54,366 bases of DNA from Pseudomonadota bacterium (lineage in GTDB: Bacteria > Pseudomonadota > Gammaproteobacteria > Xanthomonadales > Xanthomonadaceae). The notes beneath the pieces are model-generated. The model was not told the DNA's origin, ran no database searches, and saw only the letters and a program-made list of their open reading frames with translations. Location: NCBI GenBank assembly GCA_023390905.1, contig JAEWBY010000078.1, forward strand, positions 1 through 54,366. Direction: 5' to 3'. Position numbers and translations under genes: made by a program. Positions 44,801 through 52,648 of the stretch are shown here, piece after piece (the stretch's first letter is position 1; each line of letters opens with the position of its first letter).

Positions 44801-45114
44801 TTCAGGGCCAGATAGACGTTGTCTTCGGTCTTGGTGCCCGAGCCGCTCTTGGTGATGCTGATCTGGTACGGACCGCCGACGCGCAGGCCGCGGGCGCTGT
44901 AGCGGCCGCTGGCATCGGTGGTGGCGCGGCTGACCGTGCCGGATTCGACGTGGGTGATGACCACTTCAGCACCCACGACGGGCTGGCCGTCGTTGCCCGT
45001 CACCGTGCCGCCGACGCCGGCGGAGGTGGTCTGGGCAAAAACCGGTGCGGCCGCCAACGCGGCGACCAGGCCAAGGGCGAGCTTGGACTTCCGGAAACAA
45101 CGGGGATGATTCAT
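41869..45114 (-). CDS. TonB-dependent receptor, Oar-like, with carboxypeptidase regulatory-like domain (1081 aa)
   Basis: Outer-membrane beta-barrel transporter. A signal peptide (LALGLVAALAAAPVFAQ) is followed by a carboxypeptidase-regulatory-like beta domain (residues about 30-110; GGTVTGNDGQPVVGAEVVIT...TTDASGRYSARGLRVGGPY). The TonB plug follows (PSVGGNIQDYIRLDPRIA, YNAIRVDGVSISDTFGLE), then a barrel of about 800 residues ending WSLQLGFRYKF with the terminal Phe needed for BAM insertion. The domain order is that of Oar, first described in Myxococcus and common in Xanthomonadaceae. The substrate is unknown; Oar relatives take part in protein secretion or uptake. A long AT-rich upstream region probably holds the promoter. 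Confidence 0.94.
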   Translation of the reverse strand: MNHPRCFRKSKLALGLVAALAAAPVFAQTTSAGVGGTVTGNDGQPVVGAEVVITHVESGTVSRATTDASGRYSARGLRVGGPYQISITKSGSGTKTEDNVYLALNQINTVNAALTGDATTTLETVVAVGMAGGSEVFSATKMGAGTNVSRPTIEALPSVGGNIQDYIRLDPRIAQTSKADGSISAGGQNPRYNAIRVDGVSISDTFGLEPNSMPTRRQPVSMEAVEAINVDLSSYDVTITGATGAVIDAVTKSGTNEFHGSVYGAYRDGDWFGDDPATGAAFDGFEKEQSYGATFGGPIVKDKLFFFANYEKQEWKSPGASLSDSAVGTGAISMDQVNEAVRIARDTWGFDAGGVGDTDGSTELEEYALKVDWNINENHRASMRYSKVEQSQLRTPSTGGNLINLSSTYYQQQKTIENYVAQVFSDWTENFSTEFKASYREYSSIRVAPNTLANVKIYFGGSEESPSGSNIQIGQDVSTPMNAVGTETWTGYGAGIWNFGDHELKFGVDYADNDVYNMFAQNLYGAYEFYGLENFENGIWSSYVLHAPQLGQSYDSIAAKFAYKEYGFFVQDTWYVNNNLTLNFGVRADKPSVDGEPGYNAVAEDVFGVDNRNVGKNDWLWQPRVGFNYTFDSERPMQLRGGLGLFRGISPQVWIGNAFSNTGLNYVRYDEDIGGAVTWEDIPYQPDGTQQQRPTGAGAGGEMNVNLVDADFEQPSVWKANLAFEQELPWYGIVGSVEMLWTQVKSGLLYSHLNLGDSLVTGQDGRDLYYNPARVGRSWNSASNRFGRDTRFNQVYLLENTDRGQSTQFTVALQKPWIEGSDWSWSLGYTYTNADEVSAMSNSTANSTWRYNYNFQANAEAVGNSRYEIRDRVSGTLNWKHAFFGDYNTSFGLFYEGRSGRTFSYVYSNDANGDSYSFNDLFYVPSAPGDVLFGTLSSAGVFTPNPAMEAAFFEWLGDNPDLARYKGSVAPRNSGRAEWVNSFDVRISQELPGFFKGHKSEIWLDIMNVGNLINKDWGHIYDYGFFANEGVAAATGIYNGKYVYSFDPNSVTKPTVANSGDGIGNTGVSQWSLQLGFRYKF

Positions 45115-45488
45115 GTGTGTAAGCCTCGATACGGAGTTGGCGGTGGCGAAAATCAGGCGGCAACGTGCACACGCAGGCGTGTGCCGCTGGCAGCGGTGAG
45201 CGTTCGGATCTGGCGGTTCCCTGGACCGGCGCAGCGGGCGCGCTGGTTAATAACAGGTTAACACGATAGGACCATTTTGTGACCGAGGCGTTACAAATTT
45301 CCCGCCTTCCGGCGACGATGGCGTGCGCTCTTCGCCTAGCCGTCGATGGATGCAAGCCATTGAGATTCCAATGAATTTTGATCAAGCCCCCGTCAGCGAG
45401 CGCTTCGGCCCAGACGGCGGCACGTGGGTCGCGTGACCACGAAATTTCAGCGCACGCGGTGCGTGCACCCGAGCGCCGTCGGCGCGGC
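45115..45488 (-). promoter_or_regulatory. Upstream region of the Oar-like receptor gene
   Basis: No gene in these 374 nt. The AT-rich part at 45240-45300 contains GGTTAA twice, 11 bp apart (45245-45250 and 45256-45261), one helical turn, and TTACAA/TTGTAA at 45291-45296. I could not place a confident -35/-10 pair. The 3' half near 45489 belongs to the end of the marC-SDR-grxD cluster and shows no clear terminator. Confidence 0.4.
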
Positions 45489-46082
45489 TCAGCCGGAGAG
45501 TTGCAGGTAGCTGCGGATGCCGTCGAGGAACATCTGTACCGAGATCGCCACCAGCAGCATGCCCATCAGGCGCTCGACCGCGGTCAACACGCGCCGGCCC
45601 AGCCATTTGTAGAGCAGCGTGGCCGAAAACAGGATCAGCGAAGTGGCGCCCCACGCGAGCACCAGCGCCAGGCTCCACTCGTCCAGCCGCGCCGGTTCGT
45701 TGCTGCCCATTAGCATCACCGCGGCCATGCCGGACGGGCCGGCCACCAGCGGGATGGCGAGCGGGACGATGAAAGGCTCGCCGCCCGGAATCTCGCCCAT
45801 CAGACCTTCCGGGCGCGGGAAGATCATGCGGATGCCGATCAGGAACAGCACGATGCCGCCGGCGATGGCGACCGATTCCTGGCGCAGGTGCATCATTTCC
45901 AGGAAATACTTGCCGCCCCACAGGAAGCCCATCAGCACGACCAGCGCGATCAGTAGTTCGCGCACCAGCACCACGCGCTGGCGCTGCGGCGGCAATGGCT
46001 TGAGCACGCTCAGGAATACGGGAATGTTCCCGAGCGGATCGAGGATCAGGAACAGCAGCAGCGCCGCGGAAAGCACGGTCAT
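45489..46082 (-). CDS. MarC family integral membrane protein (197 aa)
   Basis: Six hydrophobic helices, the size and pattern of the MarC/YhgN family: LFLILDPLGNIPVFLSVL at the N-terminus, SVAIAGGIVLFLIGIRMIFP, and PLAIPLVAGPSGMAAVMLMG. The closing stretch LMGMLLVAISVQMFLDGIRS is typical. Family members were once linked to multiple antibiotic resistance, but that was not confirmed; the transported substrate is unknown. Its ATG overlaps the stop of the SDR gene by four nt, so it is part of the grxD-SDR-marC cluster. Confidence 0.93.
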   Translation of the reverse strand: MTVLSAALLLFLILDPLGNIPVFLSVLKPLPPQRQRVVLVRELLIALVVLMGFLWGGKYFLEMMHLRQESVAIAGGIVLFLIGIRMIFPRPEGLMGEIPGGEPFIVPLAIPLVAGPSGMAAVMLMGSNEPARLDEWSLALVLAWGATSLILFSATLLYKWLGRRVLTAVERLMGMLLVAISVQMFLDGIRSYLQLSG

Positions 46083-46840
46083 GCGCGCACCGTCCAGATC
46101 CGCCCGCGATGCTCGGCGCCGGCCGGAGACAGCAACCGCACGCAGGCATGCGCGTAATCCGCGGCCTCGCGGACTTCGCCGTCCTGATCGTCGGCATAGG
46201 CGCGCGAACGCAGGCCGGTGCGCATCGGGCCCGGTTGGAGCGCCGACACGCGCACGGCCGTGCCCTGCAGTTCCTCGGCCAGCATCGCCACCAGGCTGGA
46301 CAGCCCGTGCTGCGCGATTCCGTAGCCGCCCCAGTACGCATGCGCGACGCGCTGCGGATCATCCAGCGCGAACACAAGCGCGGCGTCGTCGCCCTGCTTC
46401 AGCAGCGGCAGGCACGCCTGCGACAGCCACCACGGCGCGGTCAGATTGACGTGCACCGCGCGTGCGAATGCGGCCGGGTCGGTGTGCTCCAGCGGGGTGA
46501 GCCCGCGGAACTCCGCCGCGCAATGCAGCAGTCCATCGAGCCGACCGAGTTCGGCATGCAGGCGATCGGCCAGTTCCGCGTAATCGTCCGGCGATGCGCC
46601 TTCGAGATCGAGCGGATACAGCAACGGCTCCGGACCCACCTGGCTGACTGCATCGTAGAGGCGATTCAACTTGGCGGGCTTGCGTCCGAGCAACACCAGC
46701 GTCGCGCCCGCTTCGGCGCAGGCCATCGCCGCCGCGCTGCCCAGCCCTCCCTGCGCACCGCTGATCAGTACGACGCGGCCCTCGAGCACGCGCGCTGCGC
46801 GGGTCGGCAATCCGATCAACGTTCCCATCGATGCGCTCAC
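46079..46840 (-). CDS. Short-chain dehydrogenase/reductase-like protein, YciK-type, catalytic Lys replaced (253 aa)
   Basis: Rossmann fold with the NAD(P) motif GAQGGLG at residues 28-34, a DLEG segment around 78, HCAAE in place of NNAG and the structural N132 (VNLT). At the active site the Tyr is kept (Y173 in WGGYGIAQHG), but the normal YxxxK lysine is Gln (Q177), and the usual Ser of the strand before it is not evident (VFALDDPQ). It resembles E. coli YciK and Xanthomonas relatives. The missing Lys argues against ordinary dehydrogenase activity, unless it is a sequencing change. Both neighbours overlap by four nt (grxD upstream, marC downstream). Confidence 0.88.
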   Translation of the reverse strand: MSASMGTLIGLPTRAARVLEGRVVLISGAQGGLGSAAAMACAEAGATLVLLGRKPAKLNRLYDAVSQVGPEPLLYPLDLEGASPDDYAELADRLHAELGRLDGLLHCAAEFRGLTPLEHTDPAAFARAVHVNLTAPWWLSQACLPLLKQGDDAALVFALDDPQRVAHAYWGGYGIAQHGLSSLVAMLAEELQGTAVRVSALQPGPMRTGLRSRAYADDQDGEVREAADYAHACVRLLSPAGAEHRGRIWTVRA

Positions 46841-47157
46841 TGCGTCAGCGCTTCGTTGACGATGCGGCGCAGTTCGCCGGACTCGTGCAGTTCGAGGGTG
46901 ATGTCGCAGCCGCCGATCAGTTCACCGTGGATGAAAAGCTGCGGGAACGTCGGCCAGTTGGAAAAGCGCGGAAGATTGGCGCGGATCTCGGGCTCTTCGA
47001 GCACGTTGATGGTGTAGAGATCGTCCGCGCCCGCTTCCTTCAGCGCCTGGACGGCACGGCTGGAAAACCCGCACATCGGGAACTGCGGCGTGCCTTTCAT
47101 GAAGAGCACGATGGGATGGCGTTCCACTTCCGTCTGGATGCGTTCCATGACCGGCAT
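46837..47157 (-). CDS. grxD: Monothiol glutaredoxin, Grx4 family
   Basis: Carries [2Fe-2S] clusters for delivery to iron-sulphur proteins. The 106 aa product from the ATG at 47157 is preceded by AGGAGAA. It has VLFMKGTPQFPMCGFSSRAV with the monothiol CGFS active site, SNWPTFPQLFIHGELIGGCD with the TFP and GGCD glutathione-binding motifs, and the usual C-terminal helix. An in-frame GTG at 47187 is upstream of the ribosome-binding site and rejected. It is divergent from sodB, which also handles iron and oxidative stress, with 150 nt between them. Confidence 0.96.
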   Translation of the reverse strand: MPVMERIQTEVERHPIVLFMKGTPQFPMCGFSSRAVQALKEAGADDLYTINVLEEPEIRANLPRFSNWPTFPQLFIHGELIGGCDITLELHESGELRRIVNEALTQ

Positions 47158-47307
47158 GCTGAATTCTCCTGCTTTGACGGCGGCCACGCCGTCCTCGGGT
47201 ACACTTTCGATTCGTCTCGTCCGGCAGTGCCGGCGAGAGCGCTATTGTAAGCCGGGCATCGCCCGGCTGACGCCCCGTTTCCACCGCCTAGCGTAAGGAC
47301 CCGAGCC

Positions 47308-47886
47308 ATGGCCATCGAACTTCCCCCCCTGCCCTATGACCGTACGGCCCTGGAGCCGCACATCTCCGGCGAGACCATCGATTACCACTACGGCAAGCAT
47401 CACAAGACCTATGTCGACAACCTCAACAAGTTGATCGAAGGCACCGAGTTGGCCGAACTGCCGTTGGAGGACATCGTGCGCCGCTCGCAGGGCGCCGTGT
47501 TCAACAACGCCGCGCAGGTCTGGAACCACACGTTCTACTGGAACTGCCTCAAGCCCAATGGCGGCGGCGAACCCACCGGCAAGCTCGCCGAGCTGATCAA
47601 CAAGGCGTTCGGCGATTTCGCCAAGTTCAAGGAAGAGTTCACCAAGACCGCGATCGGCACGTTCGGTTCCGGCTGGGGCTGGCTGGTGCAGCGCCCGGAT
47701 GGTTCGCTGGCGCTGGTCAGCACCTCCAATGCGGTCACTCCGCTGACCGGCGAGGACAAGCCGCTGCTGACGATCGACGTGTGGGAACACGCCTACTACA
47801 TCGACTACCGCAACGCGCGCCCGAAGTACGTCGAGTCCTTCTGGGCATTGGTCAACTGGGATTTCGTGACCAGCAACCTGCGCTGA
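47308..47886 (+). CDS. sodB: Superoxide dismutase [Fe]
   Basis: Cytoplasmic dismutase, 192 aa. Metal ligands are H27 region (YHYGKHHKTYVDNLNK), the His of VWNHTFYWNCL, and Asp/His of LTIDVWEHAYYIDYRN. The FNNAAQVWNHTFYW segment with Gln in AQ and the GSGWGWLV motif point to the iron rather than manganese type. It is complete, and followed by an intrinsic terminator. Regulation by iron (Fur/small RNA) is likely in relatives but not visible here. Confidence 0.97.
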   Translation: MAIELPPLPYDRTALEPHISGETIDYHYGKHHKTYVDNLNKLIEGTELAELPLEDIVRRSQGAVFNNAAQVWNHTFYWNCLKPNGGGEPTGKLAELINKAFGDFAKFKEEFTKTAIGTFGSGWGWLVQRPDGSLALVSTSNAVTPLTGEDKPLLTIDVWEHAYYIDYRNARPKYVESFWALVNWDFVTSNLR

Positions 47887-47907
47887 TGCCGCTGCAAGCG
47901 AACAAAG

Positions 47908-47932
47908 AAGCCGGGGAAACCCGGCTTTTTTG
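47908..47932 (+). terminator. Terminator of sodB
   Basis: AAGCCGGG-GAAA-CCCGGCTT hairpin with a GNRA-type loop and TTTTTT. Confidence 0.94.
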
Positions 47933-48066
47933 TTGCAATCGGAATCGCGATTCTCGAAGGGCGCCGCCTTCTGCGGCAGCGCCTTCTGCAACGACCGGAA
48001 CATCATCGCCATCCACTGCGACCGTGCATCCCGCGCGTCGCGGTCGAGCCGCTCCTGGGGAAGCGA

Positions 48067-49209
48067 TCAGCCGCCCAGGCGTTCGACCACCGGCATGACC
48101 TGCGCTTCGCGGCCGAGCACGTGGCCCACGCGCTGCAGGGCCGCCGACAGTTCAGCCGGATCGTCCGCCCGCAGCGTCGCGTGGCCCACCTTGCGGCCGG
48201 CGCGCGGCGATTTGCCGTAATCGTGCCAATGGCCGCCCGCCTCGCCCAGCACGCCGGCCGCCTCCGGCATGGCGCCGATCCAGTTGAGCATGCACGCGTG
48301 TCCAATCATGCGCGTGGATCCGAGCGGCAGGCCCAGCACGGCGCGCAGGTGATTCTGGAACTGCGGGGTTTCGGCGCCTTCGATCGTCCAGTGGCCGGAG
48401 TTGTGCACGCGCGGTGCAAGTTCGTTCGCGAGCAGTCGGCCGTCGCGGCAGAACAATTCCAGCGCGAACACGCCGACATAATCCATCGCATCGGCCAGGT
48501 GGCGCGCATGCGCATACGCCATGTCCCGCACGCGGGTGTCGACCAACGCGGGCGCCAGGCTGGCGGACAGGACGCCATCGACATGCCAGTTCTCGGTGAG
48601 TGGCCAGGCGCGGAACTCGCCATCGCGGCCACGCACCGCGACGACCGAAAGCTCGCGTTCGAAATGGACGAAGCCTTCGAGAATCAACCCGACCTTGTTC
48701 GCCTGCGCACCCAGCGCATCCCATGCGGCGGAGGCATCGGCCGGTGTCTTGATGCGGAACTGCCCCTTGCCGTCATAACCGAGCCGCCGCGTCTTCAGGA
48801 TGCACGGCGTACCGATCTCCGCGATTGCCGCGTCGAGCTGTTCGCGCGTATCGATGGCGGCGAATGGCGGCACCGGAATGCCGAGTTCGCGGAACAGCGT
48901 TTTTTCCGCGAGGCGATCCTGCGCGGTGGCGAGGGCGCCCGGACTGGGGAATACGGGCACGCGATCGCTCAGCCACCGGGCGGATTCGGCCGGAACATTC
49001 TCGAAGTCGAACGTCGCCACGTCCACGCGCGAGGCGAATTCCGCCAGCGCGGTTTCATCGCGATAGTCGCCCACCAGCAAGGGCGCGAACTGGCTGGCGC
49101 AGGCGTCCGGTTCGGTATCCATGATCAGGAAGCGCAGGCCCAGCGGCGCACCGGAAAGCGCGAGCATGCGGGCCAGTTGCCCGCCACCGAGGATGCCGAC
49201 GGTGATCAT
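48067..49209 (-). CDS. purK: 5-(carboxyamino)imidazole ribonucleotide synthase
   Basis: ATP-grasp enzyme converting AIR to N5-CAIR in purine synthesis. The 380 aa product starts MITVGILGGGQLARMLALSG (nucleotide-binding Gly-rich loop). It continues with the ATP-grasp segments ILKTRRLGYDGKGQFRI and LILEGFVHFERELSVVAVRG, and VNELAPRVHNSGHWTIEGAE-like residues (LANELAPRVHNSGHWT). The ATG overlaps the purE stop by four nt, so purE-purK is an operon as usual. Confidence 0.97.
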   Translation of the reverse strand: MITVGILGGGQLARMLALSGAPLGLRFLIMDTEPDACASQFAPLLVGDYRDETALAEFASRVDVATFDFENVPAESARWLSDRVPVFPSPGALATAQDRLAEKTLFRELGIPVPPFAAIDTREQLDAAIAEIGTPCILKTRRLGYDGKGQFRIKTPADASAAWDALGAQANKVGLILEGFVHFERELSVVAVRGRDGEFRAWPLTENWHVDGVLSASLAPALVDTRVRDMAYAHARHLADAMDYVGVFALELFCRDGRLLANELAPRVHNSGHWTIEGAETPQFQNHLRAVLGLPLGSTRMIGHACMLNWIGAMPEAAGVLGEAGGHWHDYGKSPRAGRKVGHATLRADDPAELSAALQRVGHVLGREAQVMPVVERLGG

Positions 49210-49715
49210 GCCGGCAGGCGCGGATCATCGTGCGCCATCACCTCATCGGTCTGGCGCGCACGGAAGGCCATCAGCGCCGCGCCGATGTGCGGATATTCGC
49301 TGGCCAGCATGGCGGCAGCGAACAATGCCGCGTTGGCCGCGCCCGCATGGCCGATGGCGAACGTGCCGACCGGAATGCCGGCCGGCATCTGCACGATCGA
49401 CAGCAGCGAATCCATGCCGTTGAGCGCCTTCGATTGCACCGGCACGCCGAGCACGGGCACGGTGGTCTTGGCGGCGAGCATGCCTGGCAGATGCGCGGCG
49501 CCGCCGGCGCCGGCGATGATCGCGCGAAGGCCGCGGGGACCGGCTGTTTCCGCATAGGAGAACAGCACGTCCGGCGTGCGATGGGCGGAGACCACCTTCA
49601 CTTCGTGCGGCACGCCCATCGCCTCGAGTTTCTGCGCGGCATGCTGCAGGGTTTCCCAGTCCGAACGAGAGCCCATCACGATGCCCACCAGGGGGCTGTT
49701 CACGGTGGCGGTCAT
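49206..49715 (-). CDS. purE: N5-carboxyaminoimidazole ribonucleotide mutase
   Basis: Class I PurE converting N5-CAIR to CAIR. The 169 aa product from the ATG at 49715 has VGIVMGSRSDWETLQHAA, KVVSAHRTPDVLFSYAE and AIIAGAGGAAHLPGMLAAKT, followed by PVLGVPVQSKALNGMDSLLS, all diagnostic. The in-frame extension to 49733 is rejected for lack of a ribosome-binding site. It is divergent from trm112, with 57 nt between the starts. Confidence 0.97.
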   Translation of the reverse strand: MTATVNSPLVGIVMGSRSDWETLQHAAQKLEAMGVPHEVKVVSAHRTPDVLFSYAETAGPRGLRAIIAGAGGAAHLPGMLAAKTTVPVLGVPVQSKALNGMDSLLSIVQMPAGIPVGTFAIGHAGAANAALFAAAMLASEYPHIGAALMAFRARQTDEVMAHDDPRLPA

Positions 49716-49772
49716 GGCCGTCCTCTGTCGCAAAGACGTATTCTACCCTCCTTGCCGAAAGACGTTGGACCC

Positions 49773-50042
49773 ATGGACCGCAAACTACTGGACATCCTCT
49801 GCTGCCCGGCCACGCGCCAGCCGCTCTCGCTGCTCGATTCCCGTGGCCTGGACGCGCTCAATCGCGCGATCGGCGATGGCACCGCGGTGCGCGTCGATGG
49901 CGCGCCGCAGACGCAGGCCCTGAGCGAAGCGCTGATCACGCAGGACCGCAAACTGATCTACCGCGTGGATGACGGCATCCCGGTACTGCTGACCGAAGAG
50001 GGCATCGCCACCTCGCAGTTGGCCGATTTCCCGGCGCGATGA
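49773..50042 (+). CDS. Trm112 family protein (89 aa)
   Basis: Small protein starting MDRKLLDILCCPATRQPLSL, the usual bacterial Trm112/YcaR pattern with LLDILxCPxxxxxL, ending YRVDDGIPVLLTEEG. In eukaryotes Trm112 activates methyltransferases; in bacteria the function is poorly known. The typical second Cys pair is absent, as in many bacterial members. Its stop overlaps the nadC start by four nt. Confidence 0.92.
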   Translation: MDRKLLDILCCPATRQPLSLLDSRGLDALNRAIGDGTAVRVDGAPQTQALSEALITQDRKLIYRVDDGIPVLLTEEGIATSQLADFPAR

Positions 50043-50887
50043 GCATTCCTGCACCGCCACAGGCCGTCGTCGAGGACGACGTCCGCCGCGCGCTGGCCGA
50101 GGATGTCCGCGATGGCGACGTGACGGCGGCGTTGCTGCCGGACACGGCGGACCAGGCCTATCTGCTGTGCAAGGAAAGCGGCGTGCTCGCCGGTTCGGCG
50201 TGGTTTGAAACCGCGCATCGCCTGCTGGATCCCGAGGTACGCATCGAATGGAAAGCGCGGGACGGCGAGCGGATCGAACCGGGCCGCGTGCTGGCGATCC
50301 TGCATGGGCGATCGCGTTCGCTCGTCACTGCTGAACGCACGTCGCTCAACTTCCTGCAGACGTTGTCGGGTACGGCCACGATCACCGCCCGTTTCGTCGC
50401 CGCGGTGGCGGGCACGGGCACGCGCATCCTCGATACCCGCAAGACCCTGCCCGGACTGCGGCTCGCGCAGAAATACGCGGTGCTGTGCGGCGGCGGGCAC
50501 AACCACCGCATCGGCCTGTTCGATGCGGTGATGTTGAAGGAAAACCACATCCGGTCCGCGGGTTCGCTGACGGCCGCCATCCGGGCCGCGCGACAGGCGC
50601 AACCCGCGTTGCCGTTGATCGTGGAAGTGGAGACGCTGGATCAATTGCACGAGGCGCTGGCGACCGGATGTGACCGCATCCTCATCGATGACTTCACGCC
50701 CGAGTCGCGGCGCGAAGCGGTGAAGATCGCCGCGGGCCGGATTCCGCTTGAGATCTCCGGCGGCGTGGATCTCGACAGCGTGCGCGCGATCGCCGGGGAC
50801 GGCGTGGACTGCATTTCAATCGGCGGCCTGACCAAGCACGTGCACGCCATCGACCTGTCGATGAAGCTCGGGCCGGTACCCGTCTGA
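50039..50887 (+). CDS. nadC: Nicotinate-nucleotide pyrophosphorylase (carboxylating)
   Basis: Quinolinate phosphoribosyltransferase, making nicotinate mononucleotide in NAD synthesis. The 282 aa product has LAEDVRDGDVTAALLP, ERTSLNFLQTLSGTAT and ILDTRKTLPGLRLAQKYAVL, followed by GGGHNHRIGLFDAVMLKENH and EVETLDQLHEAL, with C-terminal LEISGGVDLDSVRAIA and DCISIGGLTKH. These cover the PRPP and quinolinate sites. The start ATG overlaps the trm112 stop (ATGA). A DUF3301 gene follows after 69 nt, as often seen in Xanthomonadaceae. Confidence 0.97.
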   Translation: MSIPAPPQAVVEDDVRRALAEDVRDGDVTAALLPDTADQAYLLCKESGVLAGSAWFETAHRLLDPEVRIEWKARDGERIEPGRVLAILHGRSRSLVTAERTSLNFLQTLSGTATITARFVAAVAGTGTRILDTRKTLPGLRLAQKYAVLCGGGHNHRIGLFDAVMLKENHIRSAGSLTAAIRAARQAQPALPLIVEVETLDQLHEALATGCDRILIDDFTPESRREAVKIAAGRIPLEISGGVDLDSVRAIAGDGVDCISIGGLTKHVHAIDLSMKLGPVPV

Positions 50888-50956
50888 CGGTGCCGGCGCC
50901 TTGCCGATGGCGAACCCGCACCCATTGAATCTGGAAGTCACCCCGGAAACGACCGC

Positions 50957-51283
50957 ATGCCGACCTTGATTCTGCTGATGATTGCCGGCGCGGCCGCATT
51001 CGCGTACTGGAACGCGGCGCGGGCAGCGGCCGAACGCGCCATCCTGCTGGGTAAAAACGCGTGCGAGGCCGCGGGCGTCATCTGGCTGGATCAAAGCGTG
51101 CACGCCAGCGGATTGCGCGTGCGTCGCAATCAAGGTGGCAGGCTGGGCTTCGAGCGCACCTTCCGCTTCGATTATTCGTACGACGGCATCGAGCGCCATA
51201 CCGGTCGCATGGTGTTGCGCGGCGAACAACTGGTGTCGTTCATCGGACCGGTGCGACCGAGCGTGGTGCCGTTCGAGCGCTGA
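50957..51283 (+). CDS. DUF3301 family protein (108 aa)
   Basis: One N-terminal transmembrane helix (LILLMIAGAAAFAYWNAARA), then a soluble region with AAERAILLGKNACEAAGVIW LDQSV and the family's FERTFRFDYSYDG block, followed by GRMVLRGEQLVSF. This matches DUF3301, small inner-membrane proteins of gamma- and betaproteobacteria with unknown function. It is on the same strand as nadC and probably in the same transcript. Confidence 0.9.
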   Translation: MPTLILLMIAGAAAFAYWNAARAAAERAILLGKNACEAAGVIWLDQSVHASGLRVRRNQGGRLGFERTFRFDYSYDGIERHTGRMVLRGEQLVSFIGPVRPSVVPFER

Positions 51284-51337
51284 GCGGGGCCTTCGCTCGC
51301 ATCGCCGATCAGCGCGATACCGCGAACGCTGGCCGCC

Positions 51338-51781
51338 TTATTTCACCACGCGCAGATGCGGGCGCTTGGGCGCAGCCGGCGCGTCGTCGCCACCGGAGGA
51401 ATCGGGAGAGGGCGGTTCGTCATCGCCGCCGTCATCCGGACCGGCCGCGTGACCATCATCCGGCAATGCCATGCCCTGCCCGGTCTCGCGTGCGTAAATC
51501 GCCAGCACCGCGGCGATCGGCACCATCACCGGAAAACTGACCCCGCCAAAGCGTGCGGTGAAGCTCACCGAATGATTGTCGATATGCAGTTGCACGACCG
51601 CCCGCTCGGCGATGTTCAGCACGACCTTGCCTTCCTTCACCGCGCTGGCCGGAACCTGCACGCCCGGCTGCGTGGCGTCCACGAGCAGGTGCGGGGTCAT
51701 GCCGTTGTCGGCGATCCATTCCACCAGCGCCCGCAACAGGTACGGGCGGTGGCTGGTCATGCGGGACGATTCTTCGGTCAT
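51338..51781 (-). CDS. sspB: ClpXP protease specificity-enhancing factor SspB
   Basis: Adaptor delivering ssrA-tagged proteins to ClpXP. The 147 aa product (ATG at 51781, MTEESSRMTSHRPYLLRALV) has the SspB core YLLRALVEWIADNGMTPHLL, EGKVVLNIAERAV and FTARFGGVSFPVMVPIAAVL, with the GQGM segment that ends the substrate-binding domain. An acidic, Pro/Gly-rich tail leads to a C-terminal RPHLRVVK, the short ClpX-binding XB motif. An alternative start at 51760 (MTSHRPYLL) is possible. It follows sspA by 50 nt on the same strand. Confidence 0.95.
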   Translation of the reverse strand: MTEESSRMTSHRPYLLRALVEWIADNGMTPHLLVDATQPGVQVPASAVKEGKVVLNIAERAVVQLHIDNHSVSFTARFGGVSFPVMVPIAAVLAIYARETGQGMALPDDGHAAGPDDGGDDEPPSPDSSGGDDAPAAPKRPHLRVVK

Positions 51782-51831
51782 GGCTGGGTCATTCGCTGCG
51801 AGCAACGCCTGCGTCGCCCTGTGTCGTCCGC

Positions 51832-52467
51832 TTACGCCGGAATTTCGCGCAGCTTCTTCTCGGAGTCCGTGAGGCTGCGCAGGAAACCGGGATTGCGGAA
51901 AATGCGGTTGCCGTAATCCTCGATCGCCTTGCCGTCCTTCGGCAGCGGGATATCCAGCGACGGCAGGCGCCAGATGATCGGCGCCATCGCGCAATCGGCC
52001 AGGCTCATTTCCGGATTGAGGAAGAACTTGCTCGCCTTGAACAGCGGCACGGCGGCGGTCAGCAGTTCCTTCAGTCGCTTGCGGCCGGCTTCGGCCTGTT
52101 GCTTGTTGCCGAGCTGGATGGCCTGGACCTGCGGCACCCAGTCATGTTCGATGCGCAGCATCGCCAGGCGCAGGCGCGCGCGGGAGAGCGGATCGACGGG
52201 CATCAACGGCGGATGCGGATAGCGTTCGTCCAGGTATTCGCTCACCACCGACGCGGCGTAGAGCACCAGATCCCGCTCCACCAGCGTGGGCACGGAATGG
52301 TAGGGATTCAGATCGATGAGATCTTCAGGCGGGTTCTGCGGATCCACCGGCACGAAGTCGTAGCTGACACCCTTGGCGGCGAGCACGAGGCGCACGCGGT
52401 GGCAGAGGACATCATCGGTGGAGGAAAACAAAGTCAGTGTATTGCGCATACGTGGACTCGCAGCCAT
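51832..52467 (-). CDS. sspA: Stringent starvation protein A (GST-fold)
   Basis: RNA polymerase-associated protein of glutathione-S-transferase fold, known from E. coli and Pseudomonas for starvation and virulence control. The 211 aa product has the thioredoxin-like N-domain (TLTLFSSTDDVLCHRVRLVL, then PEDLIDLNPYHSVPTLVERD) and ASVVSEYLDERYPHPPLMPV. The helical C-domain has KFFLNPEMSLADCAMAPIIW. The catalytic GST residue is not conserved, as expected. It lies between the petABC operon and sspB, the standard order. Confidence 0.95.
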   Translation of the reverse strand: MAASPRMRNTLTLFSSTDDVLCHRVRLVLAAKGVSYDFVPVDPQNPPEDLIDLNPYHSVPTLVERDLVLYAASVVSEYLDERYPHPPLMPVDPLSRARLRLAMLRIEHDWVPQVQAIQLGNKQQAEAGRKRLKELLTAAVPLFKASKFFLNPEMSLADCAMAPIIWRLPSLDIPLPKDGKAIEDYGNRIFRNPGFLRSLTDSEKKLREIPA

Positions 52468-52648
52468 CAGGCTCTCCGACGATCGGAATCCGCCGATCGC
52501 ACCGACGCCGTCAGCCCCTTGCTGACGGTCGCCACGGCCCCCGAGTGTGCAATCCCTTCACGAAAATGCCAAGCGATTCCCATATCGCCGTAGACAGCCG
52601 ACCGTCCGGCGGCGCTGCCGGACGGCGAAGGGAGACGACGCGGAGGCG

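Noticed and set aside
43159..45261. Open plus-strand frame of 700 codons over the Oar-like receptor
   Set aside because: Antisense to a clearly coding TonB-dependent receptor; low-complexity composition.
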